A stretch of 64,000 nt of DNA from Roseiarcus sp963835215 (GTDB lineage: Bacteria; Pseudomonadota; Alphaproteobacteria; Rhizobiales; Beijerinckiaceae), in contig CAWIES010000004.1 of the NCBI GenBank assembly GCA_963835215.1, forward strand, positions 930,001-994,000, read 5' to 3'. Shown piece by piece: positions 1-7,814 of this stretch. The notes below the pieces were generated by a model. It saw nothing but the letters and a program-made list of their open reading frames with translations. It did not search any database and was not told where the DNA came from. Each line of letters begins with the position of its first letter. The first letter of the stretch is position 1. The position numbers were made by a program, and so were the translations under genes.

Positions 1-185
1 ACCGAGCGCCCGTAGACGCGCTTCAGGTGAGCGACCGGCACCTTGCCGGGGCGAAAGCCGTTGATCTTGACCTTGGCCTTCATGTCGGCGAGCTGCGCGT
101 CAAGGCGCGTGGCGAGATCGCTCGCCGACACGACGACGGCGTATTCGCGCTTCAGGCCTTGGCTCAGCGTCTCGGTGACCTGCAT
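1..185 (-). CDS. tig: Trigger factor, N-terminal part (cut by window edge)
   Basis: Ribosome-bound peptidyl-prolyl isomerase and chaperone that meets nascent chains at the tunnel exit. Only about 61 residues are in the window. They begin MQVTETLSQGLKREY and include the ribosome-binding signature GFRPGKVP followed by LKRVYG, which is diagnostic of the trigger factor N-terminal domain. The ATG lies at 183-185. The tRNA-Leu gene lies just upstream on the same strand. The rest of the gene continues left of position 1. Confidence 0.93.
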   Translation of the reverse strand, partial: MQVTETLSQGLKREYAVVVSASDLATRLDAQLADMKAKVKINGFRPGKVPVAHLKRVYGRS

Positions 186-238
186 TTCAATCCGCCCTTG
201 TTCACTGCCGCTCACGCGGCCCAGCAGCCGTGCGGGAC

Positions 239-325
239 TGGTGCGGGCGGAGGGACTCGAACCCCCACAACATTTCTGCCACCGGAACCTAAATCCGGCG
301 CGTCTACCAGTTCCGCCACGCCCGC
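239..325 (-). tRNA. tRNA-Leu (anticodon UAG), CCA encoded
   Basis: Read on the minus strand, the 7-bp acceptor stem GCGGGCG pairs with CGCCCGC and is followed by an encoded CCA at 239-241. The anticodon stem CCGGA/TCCGG closes a 7-base loop with anticodon TAG at 289-291. The long variable arm and 87-nt length fit a class II leucine tRNA. The T arm contains GGTTCGAGTCC. It is transcribed toward tig. Confidence 0.96.
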
Positions 326-433
326 ATCCCCGCGCGCTTCCCGCAGGAGAGGCCGGGCTGCTTTGGGCGGGCTCTATAGCAGCTTGCCCGCCCCGCGCCA
401 GCGAAAAATGCGCGTGCTGACGGGCGTCACGGA

Positions 434-613
434 TCAGTCGCGAAGCGTGGCGGCGAGCGCGACGGTGAAGACCCCGCCGGCCAGCGTCAGCGCAGTTGCG
501 TTGGCCGGACCAAACCCTATGAATGACGGCGCGGCGGCCAGAACGCCGAACGCGGCCAGACCCGCCGCGACGCAGAGGCCGGCGATGATTCTGCCCCCAA
601 CCGATCTGCTCAT
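434..613 (-). CDS. Small two-helix membrane protein, unknown function
   Basis: A 59-residue protein starting MSRSVGG. It has two hydrophobic stretches, about residues 9-30 and 38-56, separated by a short loop with FGPANA, so it is probably a small inner-membrane hairpin protein. The ATG at 611-613 follows a purine-rich GGGAGAG at good spacing, which is why I prefer it over a longer reading that begins at 661. I recognise no family. It is divergent from the multicopper-oxidase-like gene, with about 115 bp between them. Confidence 0.55.
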   Translation of the reverse strand: MSRSVGGRIIAGLCVAAGLAAFGVLAAAPSFIGFGPANATALTLAGGVFTVALAATLRD

Positions 614-727
614 AGCGAATCTCTCCCAAAACGTCCCGCCGCGGCGCCGCGGCGGCGTCAACCGCGCTCCCGCGCAAAAGTGGCGCCCGCCAAAACGTCC
701 CGAAACGGGGCAGGCTGGGAATTAGGG

Positions 728-2086
728 ATGCGCGAGGGGACGCCGCGGCTCGATCGACGCGCCGTTCTTGCCGGCGGCGTCGCGGCGAGCCTCTGGCTGT
801 GGCGCGGGGCAACGAGCGCGCTGGCTTTGCCGACCCCGGCGCGCCGGCTGACCGCCGGCCCCGCCACGCAGTCTCTCGCGCCCGCGCCCGCCGGCCCGAC
901 CCGCATCCTCGCCTACGACGGCGGCGCGCCGGGTCCGCTGCTGCGGTTGCGCCGGGGTGAGGAATTCTCGCTGATCCTGGCGAACCAGCTCGCGGAGCCG
1001 ACGAGCCTGAGTTTTCCTGGCCTGAGACTGGCCAACGCGGTCGCCGGGATCGCCGGCCTCACCGGGGCGGCGCTGCCGCCGGGCGGCGAGACCGAGATTC
1101 GCTTCACGCCGCCCGATTCTGGCTTCGGCCTCTATCTGCCCGACGTCGGCGCGGCGACCGCGCGCCAGTTCGCTTCCGGCCTCTACGGGCCAATCGTCGT
1201 CGAAGAGAGCGCGCCGCCCGACGTCGATCTCGAGACGATCGTTGTGCTCGCCCAATGGCGGGTCGACGCGAGCGGCGCGCTCAGCGACGATTTCGCCGCC
1301 GACTTCGCGCCAAGCGAAGCCACGGTCGAGCTGCTGACTGCCGGCCCCGCCGCCGCGCCGTTGCGCGTCGCCGCCGCGCCCGGCGCCCGCGTTCGCCTGA
1401 GGCTCGCCAACGCCACCCCCGCGCGGGCGATGACGATCGCGGTCGCCGGCGCGGCGCCGCAGATCGTCGCCGTCGACGGCCAGCCGAGCGCACTGTTTGC
1501 GCCGCTGCGCGGCCAATTCCCGATGGCGCCGGGCGCGTGCTTTGAACTGATGTTCGACATGCCCGAGGCGAGCTTCGCCTTTGCGCTGCGCGACGACGAG
1601 GGGCGCGTGGCGGACTTGCCGCTGGTGGCGTTCGAGAGCCAGGGCGCGCCCCGCCCTGCCCGGCCGACGATCGTCGCCCTACCGCCCAATCCGCTGCTGC
1701 CTGATAAAATCGACCTCGCCCGAGCGCACCGTTTTCAAGTGATGCTAACAGGCGGCGGCGCGGCGCCTTTTGCCATCAACGGCGACACATTGAGCGACTG
1801 GAGCGCGAAGCCGCTGTTCGCTGCGCCGCTCCACGCGCCGGTGACGCTCACGCTGGTCAACGCGACCGAGGCGACGCAGACGATGCGGCTCGGCGGTCAT
1901 GTCGGGCGCCAGTTGCACGCCCTCGACGACGGTTGGGAGCCCTATTGGCGCGACATTTTTCTGCTCGCGCCGGGCCGCACGATTCATGTCGCCTTCGTCG
2001 CCGACAATCCCGGCAAATGGCCCCTCGCCTCGGTCACCCCCGCCCGCCGCACGGCGGGTCTTTGCGGTTGGTTTCAGGTTGGATGA
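728..2086 (+). CDS. Multicopper-oxidase-fold protein lacking copper ligands (SufI/FtsP-like)
   Basis: A 452-residue exported protein. The N-terminus has a twin-arginine-like signal (LDRRAVLAGG plus a hydrophobic stretch). The cupredoxin framework of multicopper oxidases is present: PGPLLRLRRGE, LPPGGE, RFTPPDSG, SGLYGPIVVEE, and near the end DDGWEPYWRD and VAFVADNPGKW. The copper motifs are not. The usual HWHG position reads SFPG, the YHPH position reads LYLPD, the C-terminal HPxHLHGH reads TQTMRLGGH, and the final HCH motif is replaced by PLASV. It is therefore probably a non-enzymatic periplasmic relative of SufI/FtsP; a specific role is inference. The start at 728 gives the signal peptide; an upstream reading from 680 adds nothing recognisable. 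Confidence 0.8.
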   Translation: MREGTPRLDRRAVLAGGVAASLWLWRGATSALALPTPARRLTAGPATQSLAPAPAGPTRILAYDGGAPGPLLRLRRGEEFSLILANQLAEPTSLSFPGLRLANAVAGIAGLTGAALPPGGETEIRFTPPDSGFGLYLPDVGAATARQFASGLYGPIVVEESAPPDVDLETIVVLAQWRVDASGALSDDFAADFAPSEATVELLTAGPAAAPLRVAAAPGARVRLRLANATPARAMTIAVAGAAPQIVAVDGQPSALFAPLRGQFPMAPGACFELMFDMPEASFAFALRDDEGRVADLPLVAFESQGAPRPARPTIVALPPNPLLPDKIDLARAHRFQVMLTGGGAAPFAINGDTLSDWSAKPLFAAPLHAPVTLTLVNATEATQTMRLGGHVGRQLHALDDGWEPYWRDIFLLAPGRTIHVAFVADNPGKWPLASVTPARRTAGLCGWFQVG

Positions 2087-2121
2087 GGGCCTGCGGCGGC
2101 GCTTCGTCGGCCCCCTCGAGG

Positions 2122-2208
2122 CCGTCATGCCCGGCCTTGAGCCGGGCATCCAGGCTGTAGCCTTCGACCTTTGAGCCTGGATGGCCGGGTCAAGCCCGGC
2201 CATGACGG
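2122..2208. repeat. Intergenic palindromic repeat (REP-like)
   Basis: An imperfect inverted repeat of about 87 bp. The ends CCGTCATG and CATGACGG are perfect complements, and the arms carry CCCGGC/GCCGGG and CATCCAGGCT/AGCCTGGATG. It lies between the convergent ends of the oxidase-like gene and nnr. Palindromes of this sequence type are common between genes in alphaproteobacteria, and it may act as a bidirectional terminator. Confidence 0.75.
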
Positions 2209-2227
2209 CGGCGGGGTTGGGCGCCCC

Positions 2228-3752
2228 TCACCCCAGCAATTCCCGCAACACGCCGGGCAGCGCGTCCGCTAGGTCTTCGGCGATCAACCCCGGCCCAAAG
2301 GCGCGCGCGGCGGCGCCGTGTAGCCAGACCGCCGCCGCCGCCGCCTCAAAACCCGGCATGCCCTGCGCCAGCAGGCCGCAGGCAAAGCCCGCCAGCACGT
2401 CGCCAGAGCCGGCGGTGGCGAGGCTTGGGGGCAGATCGAAGCCGATCGCCGCCCGCCCGTCCGGCGCGGCGACGACGGTGTCGGCGCCCTTCACCACGAC
2501 GATGGCTCCCAGCATCGCCGCAGCGGCGCGCGCCCGCGCGAGTTTCGATGGTTGGTCAAGCACTTCGGCGCGACCGCGAAACAATCTGCGCGAACTCGCC
2601 CTCGTGCGGCGTGATCAGCGTCGTGCGGGTTTCGCGCGCGATCAGCGCCGCGAGCCCCTCCGCGTCGCCGGCGAAGCTGGTCAGCGCGTCGGCGTCGAGC
2701 GCGACCGCCCTCGGCGCCGAGCTGGGCTCGGTCAGCGCCGCAGCGACGAGGCCGCGCGTCGCTTCGCCGACCCCAGCGCCGGGTCCGATCAACACGGCGT
2801 TGCGCCGCGGATCGGCGAGCAATTGTGAAAAGCCCGCAAGGCCGGAAAACGGCGCAACCATTACCGCCGTCAAATGCGCCGCGTTCTCCGCGACGGCGGC
2901 GAGCGGGCTGGCGATCGTCGCGAGCCCCGCCCCGACCCGCAGCGCCGCCCGCGCCGCCAATCGCGCCGCGCCTGTGCGATGGGCCGGTCCGGAGACGATC
3001 AACGCGGCCCCGCGTGCATATTTATGCGAGGCGGCGCCCGGGCGCGGTAGCAGCGCGCGCCAGATCGCCGGCGCGTTGAGAAACGCGCGCGGCGCAATCG
3101 CCGCGAGCGCGCTGGGCGCGCTGCCGATGTCGGCGAGAACCAGGCGCCCGCTCAGCGTGCGCCCCGGCAGCAGCAAATGGCCCGGCTTGAGGCGAAAGAA
3201 ACCGACGGTCGCGCTCGCCGCCACCGCCGCGCCGCGCACCGCGCCGGTCTCGCCGTCGAGGCCGGAGGGCACATCGACGCTGATCACCGGCTTGCCATCT
3301 CGGCTGAACGCGTTGATCGCCTCAACCTCGCGCAAAGCCTCACCCACGACCGAGCGCGACAGGCCGGCGCCGAGCAGCGCATCGATCACGAGATCGGCTG
3401 CGCCAAGATCGAGCGCGCCGGCGGCGTGGACCGCGCCGCCCCAGCGCGCCGCAGCCAGCGCCGCATCGCCGCGCAAGGATGCGCGCGCGCCCATCAGCGA
3501 GACTTCGACCCGGTAGCCCCAACTCGCCAGCAGACGCGCGGCGATGAACCCGTCGCCGCCATTGCCGCCCGGCCCGCAGATGACGGCGATGCGGCCCCGG
3601 CTCGGCGCCATGCGCGTCGCCTCGGCGGCGACCGCCGCGCCGGCGCGCTCCATCAGCACGATTCCAGGAACGCCCGCGGCAATGGAGAGCCGATCGGCCT
3701 CCGCCATTTGGGCCGGGGTCAGCAGTTCTGGGCAGCGGCGGGGATCGAGCAT
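2228..3752 (-). CDS. nnr: Bifunctional NAD(P)H-hydrate epimerase/dehydratase, with one frame break
   Basis: Repairs hydrated NADH/NADPH. The N-terminal YjeF domain is the epimerase, with GPGGNGGDGF and the catalytic Asp in SVDVPSGLDGETG. The C-terminal ribokinase-like domain is the ADP/ATP-dependent dehydratase, with PGAASHKYARG, IGPGAG, TPHEGEF, KGADTVVAAPDG and TAGSGDVLAGF. The frame breaks near 2578-2590: TPHEGEFAQ is followed by one extra base before LFRGRAEVLDQPSK continues. Removing one base restores a full protein of normal length (about 507 residues). I chose the ATG at 3750-3752 (MLDPRRCPELLTP) because the longer reading adds nonconserved sequence. The break is either a real mutation or a sequencing error. 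Confidence 0.9.
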
Positions 3753-3865
3753 CGCGGGGACAGTGGCGCCCCCGCCGCTGCGCGGCAAGCTTGAGGAAGG
3801 CGCACGAAAATTGGCGCTTTCCATCGTCGGATTTTCTGCTATATCGCGCCGTCGTTCCGGCCTGA

Positions 3866-3941
3866 TCCCCGATAGCTCAGCTGGTAGAGCATTCGACTGT
3901 TAATCGAATGGTCGCAGGTTCGAGTCCTGCTCGGGGAGCCA
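3866..3941 (+). tRNA. tRNA-Asn (anticodon GUU), CCA encoded
   Basis: A 76-nt tRNA. The acceptor stem TCCCCGA pairs with TCGGGGA, the D arm has AGCTCAGCTGGTAGAGC, the anticodon GTT is at 3899-3901 and CCA is encoded at 3939-3941. Its 3' end is copied at 7156-7169, and an IS element begins 44 bp downstream, which fits use of this gene as an integration site. Confidence 0.97.
3927..3940 (+). repeat. Putative attachment site within tRNA-Asn 3' end
   Basis: The 14 bases CTGCTCGGGGAGCC in the T stem and acceptor stem of tRNA-Asn recur exactly, in direct orientation, at 7156-7169. A further upstream block, TCGCAG, matches at the same spacing (3912 versus 7141), giving 22 of 29 identical positions. 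This is the usual form of an att core left by a tyrosine-recombinase element that integrated in a tRNA gene. Confidence 0.65.
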
Positions 3942-3984
3942 CCGACAAAATCTCACGTTGGTTTCGCTGGCGAATTCGTCCTAG

Positions 3985-4820
3985 CGTCCGGACTCATAAC
4001 CAGTAGCTGACGGTCGCCGCAATGCACACGGCGGCGAGGAAGTTGGCGGCGTTGCGGTCGTAGCGCGTCGCCACGCGGCGCAAGTCCTTCAGGCGGCAGA
4101 ACATGCGTTCGATGGTGTTACGATTGCGGTAGAGGAAGGGCGAGAAGCAGCACTTCCATTTGCGATTGATCTTTGGCGGGATGTTCGCCAGCGCGCCGCG
4201 CTCCTCGATCTGTCGGCGAATTGCGTTGGCGTCGTAGCCCTTGTCGTCGTGCAAAACATCGCACGCCGGGAGGCGTTCGAGCAGCGCCGCGCCCGCCGTG
4301 CAATCGGCGACCTGACCGCCGGTGAGCATGAAGGCGACGGGTCGGCAGAGCGCGTCAGTCAACGCGTGGATTTTTGTCGTGCGGCCGCCGCGCGAGCGGC
4401 CGATCGCCTGATTTTTCTCGCCCCTTTTCCGCCCGTCGCCGAGCGATGCGCCTTCACTGCGGACGAGTCGATGAGGACCTGCGCCAGCGGGCCGCCGGCT
4501 CGGGCGAGCGCCTCGAAGACGCCGACCCAGACGCCTTTCTCCGCCCATCGGACGAAGCGGTTGTAGAGCGTCTTCTTTGGCCCGTAGTCCGGCGGCGCGT
4601 CCACCAAGCGACTGCCTGACTTCAGCACGTAAATGATGCCGCTGATCACGCGCCGGTCGTCGATCCGCGGCTTGCCGCGCGCATCGGTCGGCAGATGCGG
4701 TTAGATCTTCGAAAACTGCGTGTCCGTCAGCCAGAACTGATCCCGATTTATCGGCGCTTCCTTTCGGAAGCCGTGAATCACAAGCGGTTGCTCACGCCAA
4801 CATCTTTATGAGTCCGGACC
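3985..4820 (-). mobile_element. IS5-family (IS427-like) insertion sequence
   Basis: An 836-bp element. Its ends CGTCCGGACTCATAA (left) and GGTCCGGACTCATAA (right, as reverse complement) match at 14 of 15 positions. It is flanked by CTAG on both sides (3981-3984 and 4821-4824), consistent with a TA or CTAG target duplication. The interior encodes a DDE transposase on the minus strand. Size, ends and target fit the IS427 subgroup. The IS lies just downstream of tRNA-Asn, inside the putative integrated element. Confidence 0.88.
3994..4751 (-). pseudogene. IS5-family transposase, two-frame, inactivated
   Basis: The N-terminal part reads RDQFWLTDTQFSKI, then an in-frame TAA at 4701-4703, then PHLPTD, RVISGIIYVLKSGSR and VLIDSSAVKAHR. 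The second frame carries GRSRGGRTTKIHALTD, GYDANAIRRQI and NTIERMFCRLKDLRRVATRYD, including the DDE-type C-terminal motif. The two frames join by a -1 shift near an AAAAGGGG run, as expected for programmed frameshifting in this IS group. The internal TAA is an additional defect. The likely start codon also reads ATA (4749-4751), so the protein is almost certainly not made. Confidence 0.85.
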
Positions 4821-4871
4821 CTAGTTCTCACATTAACTGGAGCATCTTGAGCACGAGGTTGCAACGACGCT

Positions 4872-5606
4872 TCAGAACTTCCAGGATAGTCCGGCGAGCA
4901 CCTTCTCTTCCTGAAGTTGCGCCGTGGTCGAACCCTCTCCGATCCTGGGCGTCGAATAGGTGTGCGACCCGAAATCGGCGTAGCGGAACTCGACGTTTCC
5001 GATCAGATGATCGGTGAAGGCGTAGGCGCCGCCGCCGCCGACGGTCCAGCCCGTTCGCGTATCGTCGAATCCCGTCAGCACAACGCAATTCGTCGGAAAG
5101 AGCTCAGAACCGCAGCCGCGCTCGTCCAGGAAGGCGACGCCGCCGGTCGCGTACGGCAGCCATCTGCCCATGGCGTAGCCCAACGAGAGGCGAACGCTGC
5201 CGTCGGCACGCGATTGATCGTAGCCGTAACCGCCGCCCGGAGCGCCGCCGGCCGAATAATAGGCGGATTTCCCACGGCTCTCAAACAGCGCGGAGGCGTC
5301 GGCCTCGACGCCCGCGACGATATTGTCCGAAAACTGATACCGATAGCCGAGCTGACCGCCGACACCGAAAGCGGTCGTGTCGGGGTGGGAGTAGAAGGGC
5401 GTGCCAATGGCGGCGACGGTGAGACGAGACTGGATCCCATCGCCGCTCACGTTCGCGCCGAGATAGAAGCCGGTCCATGAAAATGCCGGCTCCGGCGCAG
5501 GGACTGGGGCCGACTTGCGCGTTGGAAGGTCGGCCGCGGCCGCGGCCGCGGTCAGCGTAGCGAAGGCGGCGATCGTCGCCATAACGATGCGCAGCATGTC
5601 CTTCAC
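4872..5606 (-). CDS. Omp25/31-type outer membrane beta-barrel protein
   Basis: A 244-residue outer membrane protein. It has a signal peptide ending in AAAAAADLP, the family hallmark FSWTGFYLGANV right after it, alternating beta strands, GYRYQF, GGVAF and FRYADFGSH, and a C-terminal aromatic residue (LSWKF) typical of the barrel assembly signal. It belongs to the small eight-strand porin group common in Hyphomicrobiales. It sits between the IS element and a fragment of a second IS end, inside the putative island. Two similar genes lie at 31.5-33 kb. The specific function is unknown. Confidence 0.88.
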   Translation of the reverse strand: MKDMLRIVMATIAAFATLTAAAAAADLPTRKSAPVPAPEPAFSWTGFYLGANVSGDGIQSRLTVAAIGTPFYSHPDTTAFGVGGQLGYRYQFSDNIVAGVEADASALFESRGKSAYYSAGGAPGGGYGYDQSRADGSVRLSLGYAMGRWLPYATGGVAFLDERGCGSELFPTNCVVLTGFDDTRTGWTVGGGGAYAFTDHLIGNVEFRYADFGSHTYSTPRIGEGSTTAQLQEEKVLAGLSWKF

Positions 5607-5730
5607 CCCGGAATGTGAGATTGGCGCGATCGATGATCTCTTGTTGCCAGCGCGCTCGATGTCAAGGAGCGAGTTGGAGTGGCCCCGCTTGCGGTCACGC
5701 CGCGGCGATCGTCGCTGACCGTGCCAATAC

Positions 5731-5751
5731 TTTTATGGGTCCGGGCCCTAG
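5731..5751. repeat. Solo remnant of an IS end
   Basis: TTTATGGGTCCGGGCCCTAG matches the right end of the IS at 4805-4824, including the flanking CTAG, at 18 of 20 positions and in the same orientation. No second transposase accompanies it. It is probably what remains of another copy of the IS, deleted after insertion. Confidence 0.6.
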
Positions 5752-5756
5752 TCCCC

Positions 5757-5999
5757 TCACCTTGGGACAGGGTGAGGGGATAGCTGTTCAGGTTCCGCCC
5801 TTTTTTCGAGCATCGACATTCCGCTTGCAGCCATGCGCGCTCGCTCTGCCGTCTTCGTGCAGAGCGACGGCATGTTGTCGTCTGTCCACCCGAGCATTGC
5901 TTTCAATTGCGCTTGCGGCGCGCCGTTCTCCGCAGCACGTGTCGCGCCCGCGTCGTGGCCGAGCGGGGTGAGCCGGAGCTTGTCGCCGCCGTCGAGCAA
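5757..5999 (-). pseudogene. Fragment of a tyrosine recombinase (integrase) C-terminus
   Basis: The roughly 80-codon reading contains GATRAAENGAPQAQLKAMLGW followed by TDDNM and a KTAERARMA segment. These align by eye with the end of phage-type integrases (HGLRKAGATxAAENGATxxQLMAxFGW, then the catalytic Tyr region). The catalytic HxxR has decayed (TPLGHDAG) and the Tyr position reads Cys (SLCTK). No N-terminal part is visible. Together with the tRNA-Asn repeat it suggests a dead integrative element. Confidence 0.6.
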
Positions 6000-6254
6000 G
6001 GGCGCGTGTCGGTATCCGGCGGCGAGTGCGACTGAGTAGATTCCGGCTCTTTCGTGAGGGAGAGGACAGTTGCAACGTGATTTTCACGAGCGCCGGTCTC
6101 TACGTCCCCCAAGCTAGGCCCGCGCTTGCCCACTGGCGGTCGCCGTGGCTGCTTCAAGCCAGCGACCGCCTCTTTCTCTTCTCGCGATCGCCAGATCGAC
6201 GCTCATCGAAGTTAGGGGACGCATTCAGTCTGCGTTTTGCCAAGGAGTTGTAGC

Positions 6255-6452
6255 ATGAGCGGTCTTCAAGAACGTGTCCCCGCGCGCGCGTATGAACTCT
6301 GGGAGCAGGCGGGTAGCCCTGACGGTCGGAGCGAAGAATTCTGGTTCGCCGCTGAGAGCGAATTGGAATACGGGGAATTGAAATACGAGACAGCAAATAT
6401 CGACGTAGAGGCCGCCATTTTGGAGCTAAGCGCCGGCGACTTCTCTAGGTGA
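6255..6452 (+). CDS. DUF2934-type small protein
   Basis: A 65-residue protein with the DUF2934 pattern RAYELWEQAGSPDGRSEEFW near its N-terminus, followed by an acidic tail. DUF2934 proteins are short, common in Hyphomicrobiales and of unknown function. The ATG at 6255 follows AAGGAG (6242-6247) at good spacing. Base composition here is visibly less GC-rich than the surrounding genes, in line with acquired DNA. The stop overlaps a possible GTG start of the DoxX gene. Confidence 0.75.
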   Translation: MSGLQERVPARAYELWEQAGSPDGRSEEFWFAAESELEYGELKYETANIDVEAAILELSAGDFSR

Positions 6453-6517
6453 CCCCCTCAATTGGGGAAGATGAGGTCTGCGCGAGTGAAACTAACAACG
6501 AAGACGGGACAGAAAAA

Positions 6518-7000
6518 ATGACTCGTGACAAGCTCGATTGCGGTGTCATCTTTATCCTTCGGATTCTCATTGGCTGGACATTCCTTTATGCCGGCGCTTG
6601 GCAAATCCTGCAAAACTTCGACACCGCCGGATTCCTGAATCAAGTTGTGACCTTCCATGGCTTTTACGCGCATTTTGCGAACCCGGCCGTGCTGCCCTAC
6701 ACCGACTTTTTGGTGAAGTGGGGCCATCTGCTGATCGGCCTCTCGCTAGTGTCCGGTCTCTTGGTCCGGGTCAGTGGCCCCTTCGGCATCCTGCTTATGA
6801 TCACCTACTATTTTGCCCACATGCAGTGGCCGTTCATCGAGGATCACACCAATCTCTTCGTCGATTTCCACATCGTCTATGCAGTCGTTATCGTCTTCTT
6901 GATCGCGCATCGCGCTGGCCATGTCTGGGGCTTGGACGGCGTGGCCGCGCGGCTTCCGGCGGTGGCGAACAACAGTTTCTTGAAATCGCTGGTCGGCTGA
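6518..7000 (+). CDS. DoxX-family membrane protein
   Basis: About 160 residues with four hydrophobic helices. DoxX/TQO-small-subunit features include RILIGWTFLYAGAWQI in helix 1, GHLLIGLSLVSGLLVRVSG, and a conserved His/Asp-rich loop EDHTNLFVDFH. The family includes quinone-linked and redox-associated membrane proteins; the precise role is unknown. The ATG at 6518 gives a short N-terminus before helix 1; a GTG at 6449 overlapping the previous stop is an alternative that adds 23 residues. It is probably co-transcribed with the DUF2934 gene. Confidence 0.8.
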   Translation: MTRDKLDCGVIFILRILIGWTFLYAGAWQILQNFDTAGFLNQVVTFHGFYAHFANPAVLPYTDFLVKWGHLLIGLSLVSGLLVRVSGPFGILLMITYYFAHMQWPFIEDHTNLFVDFHIVYAVVIVFLIAHRAGHVWGLDGVAARLPAVANNSFLKSLVG

Positions 7001-7155
7001 ATGGATGACTAAGCGCTCGCGGCGGTCACCAGTTTCTCGCCGCCTAGACACGTTGCAGGGTTAAGGGCGCGACTCGAAATAGCAAAGCGCTGTCAAAGCG
7101 ACCCTTAGCCCCTCGCCTTCATGTAAGCGACTGACCGCGCTCGCAGCTAGCACAA

Positions 7156-7169
7156 CTGCTCGGGGAGCC
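7156..7169 (+). repeat. Putative distal attachment site (copy of tRNA-Asn 3' end)
   Basis: An exact 14-bp direct repeat of tRNA-Asn positions 3927-3940, with further partial similarity upstream. It lies in the roughly 330-bp noncoding gap 7001-7329, in which I see no gene. It marks the likely right boundary of a 3.2-kb integrated element; the cytochrome genes to the right would then be outside it. Confidence 0.6.
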
Positions 7170-7329
7170 GGCGCGGAGCGAAACCGCCAACACCCTTCCG
7201 CAATGTCGCTCGCGAGGCCGCTGCGCGCTGGCCGATCGGCTGGCGTCCATTGGCGGCGACGAATAAAGTTCGCCCCGGAGTGTTTCCTATGTGCTTCAAT
7301 CCAAACCGATGAGAACCGAGGGGAACCAC

Positions 7330-7770
7330 ATGAGGATGACGGTTGCGGTCTTGGCGATCGCTGCGAGCGTCGGCGTTGCGCTGGCGGCGGGCGCCGACTC
7401 GATCAAGGAACGGCGTGACTTGATGAAAGCCAACGGGGAAGCGTCGAAGTCGCTCATCCCCATGCTGAAAGGTAGCGCTCCGTTTGATCTCGCGGCGGTG
7501 CAAAAGGCGCTCATGACTTACGAGAACGCCGCGGCCAAGATGCCTGACCTCTTCCCGCCCGACAGCAAGACCGGCGATACGCACGCGCTGCCTGCAATTT
7601 GGGAGGGCGACAACAAGGCGGATCTCGACGCGCGCTTCAAGAAATTCGGCGACGACGCCGCCGCTGCGCTGGCCTCGGTCAAGGATGACGCCTCTTTCAA
7701 AGCGGCGATGCCGGCGGTCTTCAACAACTGCGGCGGTTGCCACCAGAAATACCGGGAAAGCCAGCAGTAG
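7330..7770 (+). CDS. Cytochrome c' / c556 family protein
   Basis: A 146-residue periplasmic class II cytochrome. It has a signal peptide (MRMTVAVLAIAASVGVALAA), a mostly helical body beginning IKERRDLMKANG, and a single heme site CGGCHQKYR near the C-terminus (Cys 134), as expected for the four-helix-bundle c'/c556 fold. The ATG at 7330 follows GAGGGG. It is followed after 44 bp by a diheme cytochrome gene, so the two probably form an electron-transfer unit. Confidence 0.88.
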   Translation: MRMTVAVLAIAASVGVALAAGADSIKERRDLMKANGEASKSLIPMLKGSAPFDLAAVQKALMTYENAAAKMPDLFPPDSKTGDTHALPAIWEGDNKADLDARFKKFGDDAAAALASVKDDASFKAAMPAVFNNCGGCHQKYRESQQ

Positions 7771-7814
7771 CCGCCCGACCGTGTTGAGGCCGCCTGCTCG
7801 GAGGATTTTCGATC

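Noticed and set aside
2122..2208. Small open frames of the type MAGLDPAIQ over intergenic palindromes
   Set aside because: They come from translation of a dispersed repeat, not from genes.
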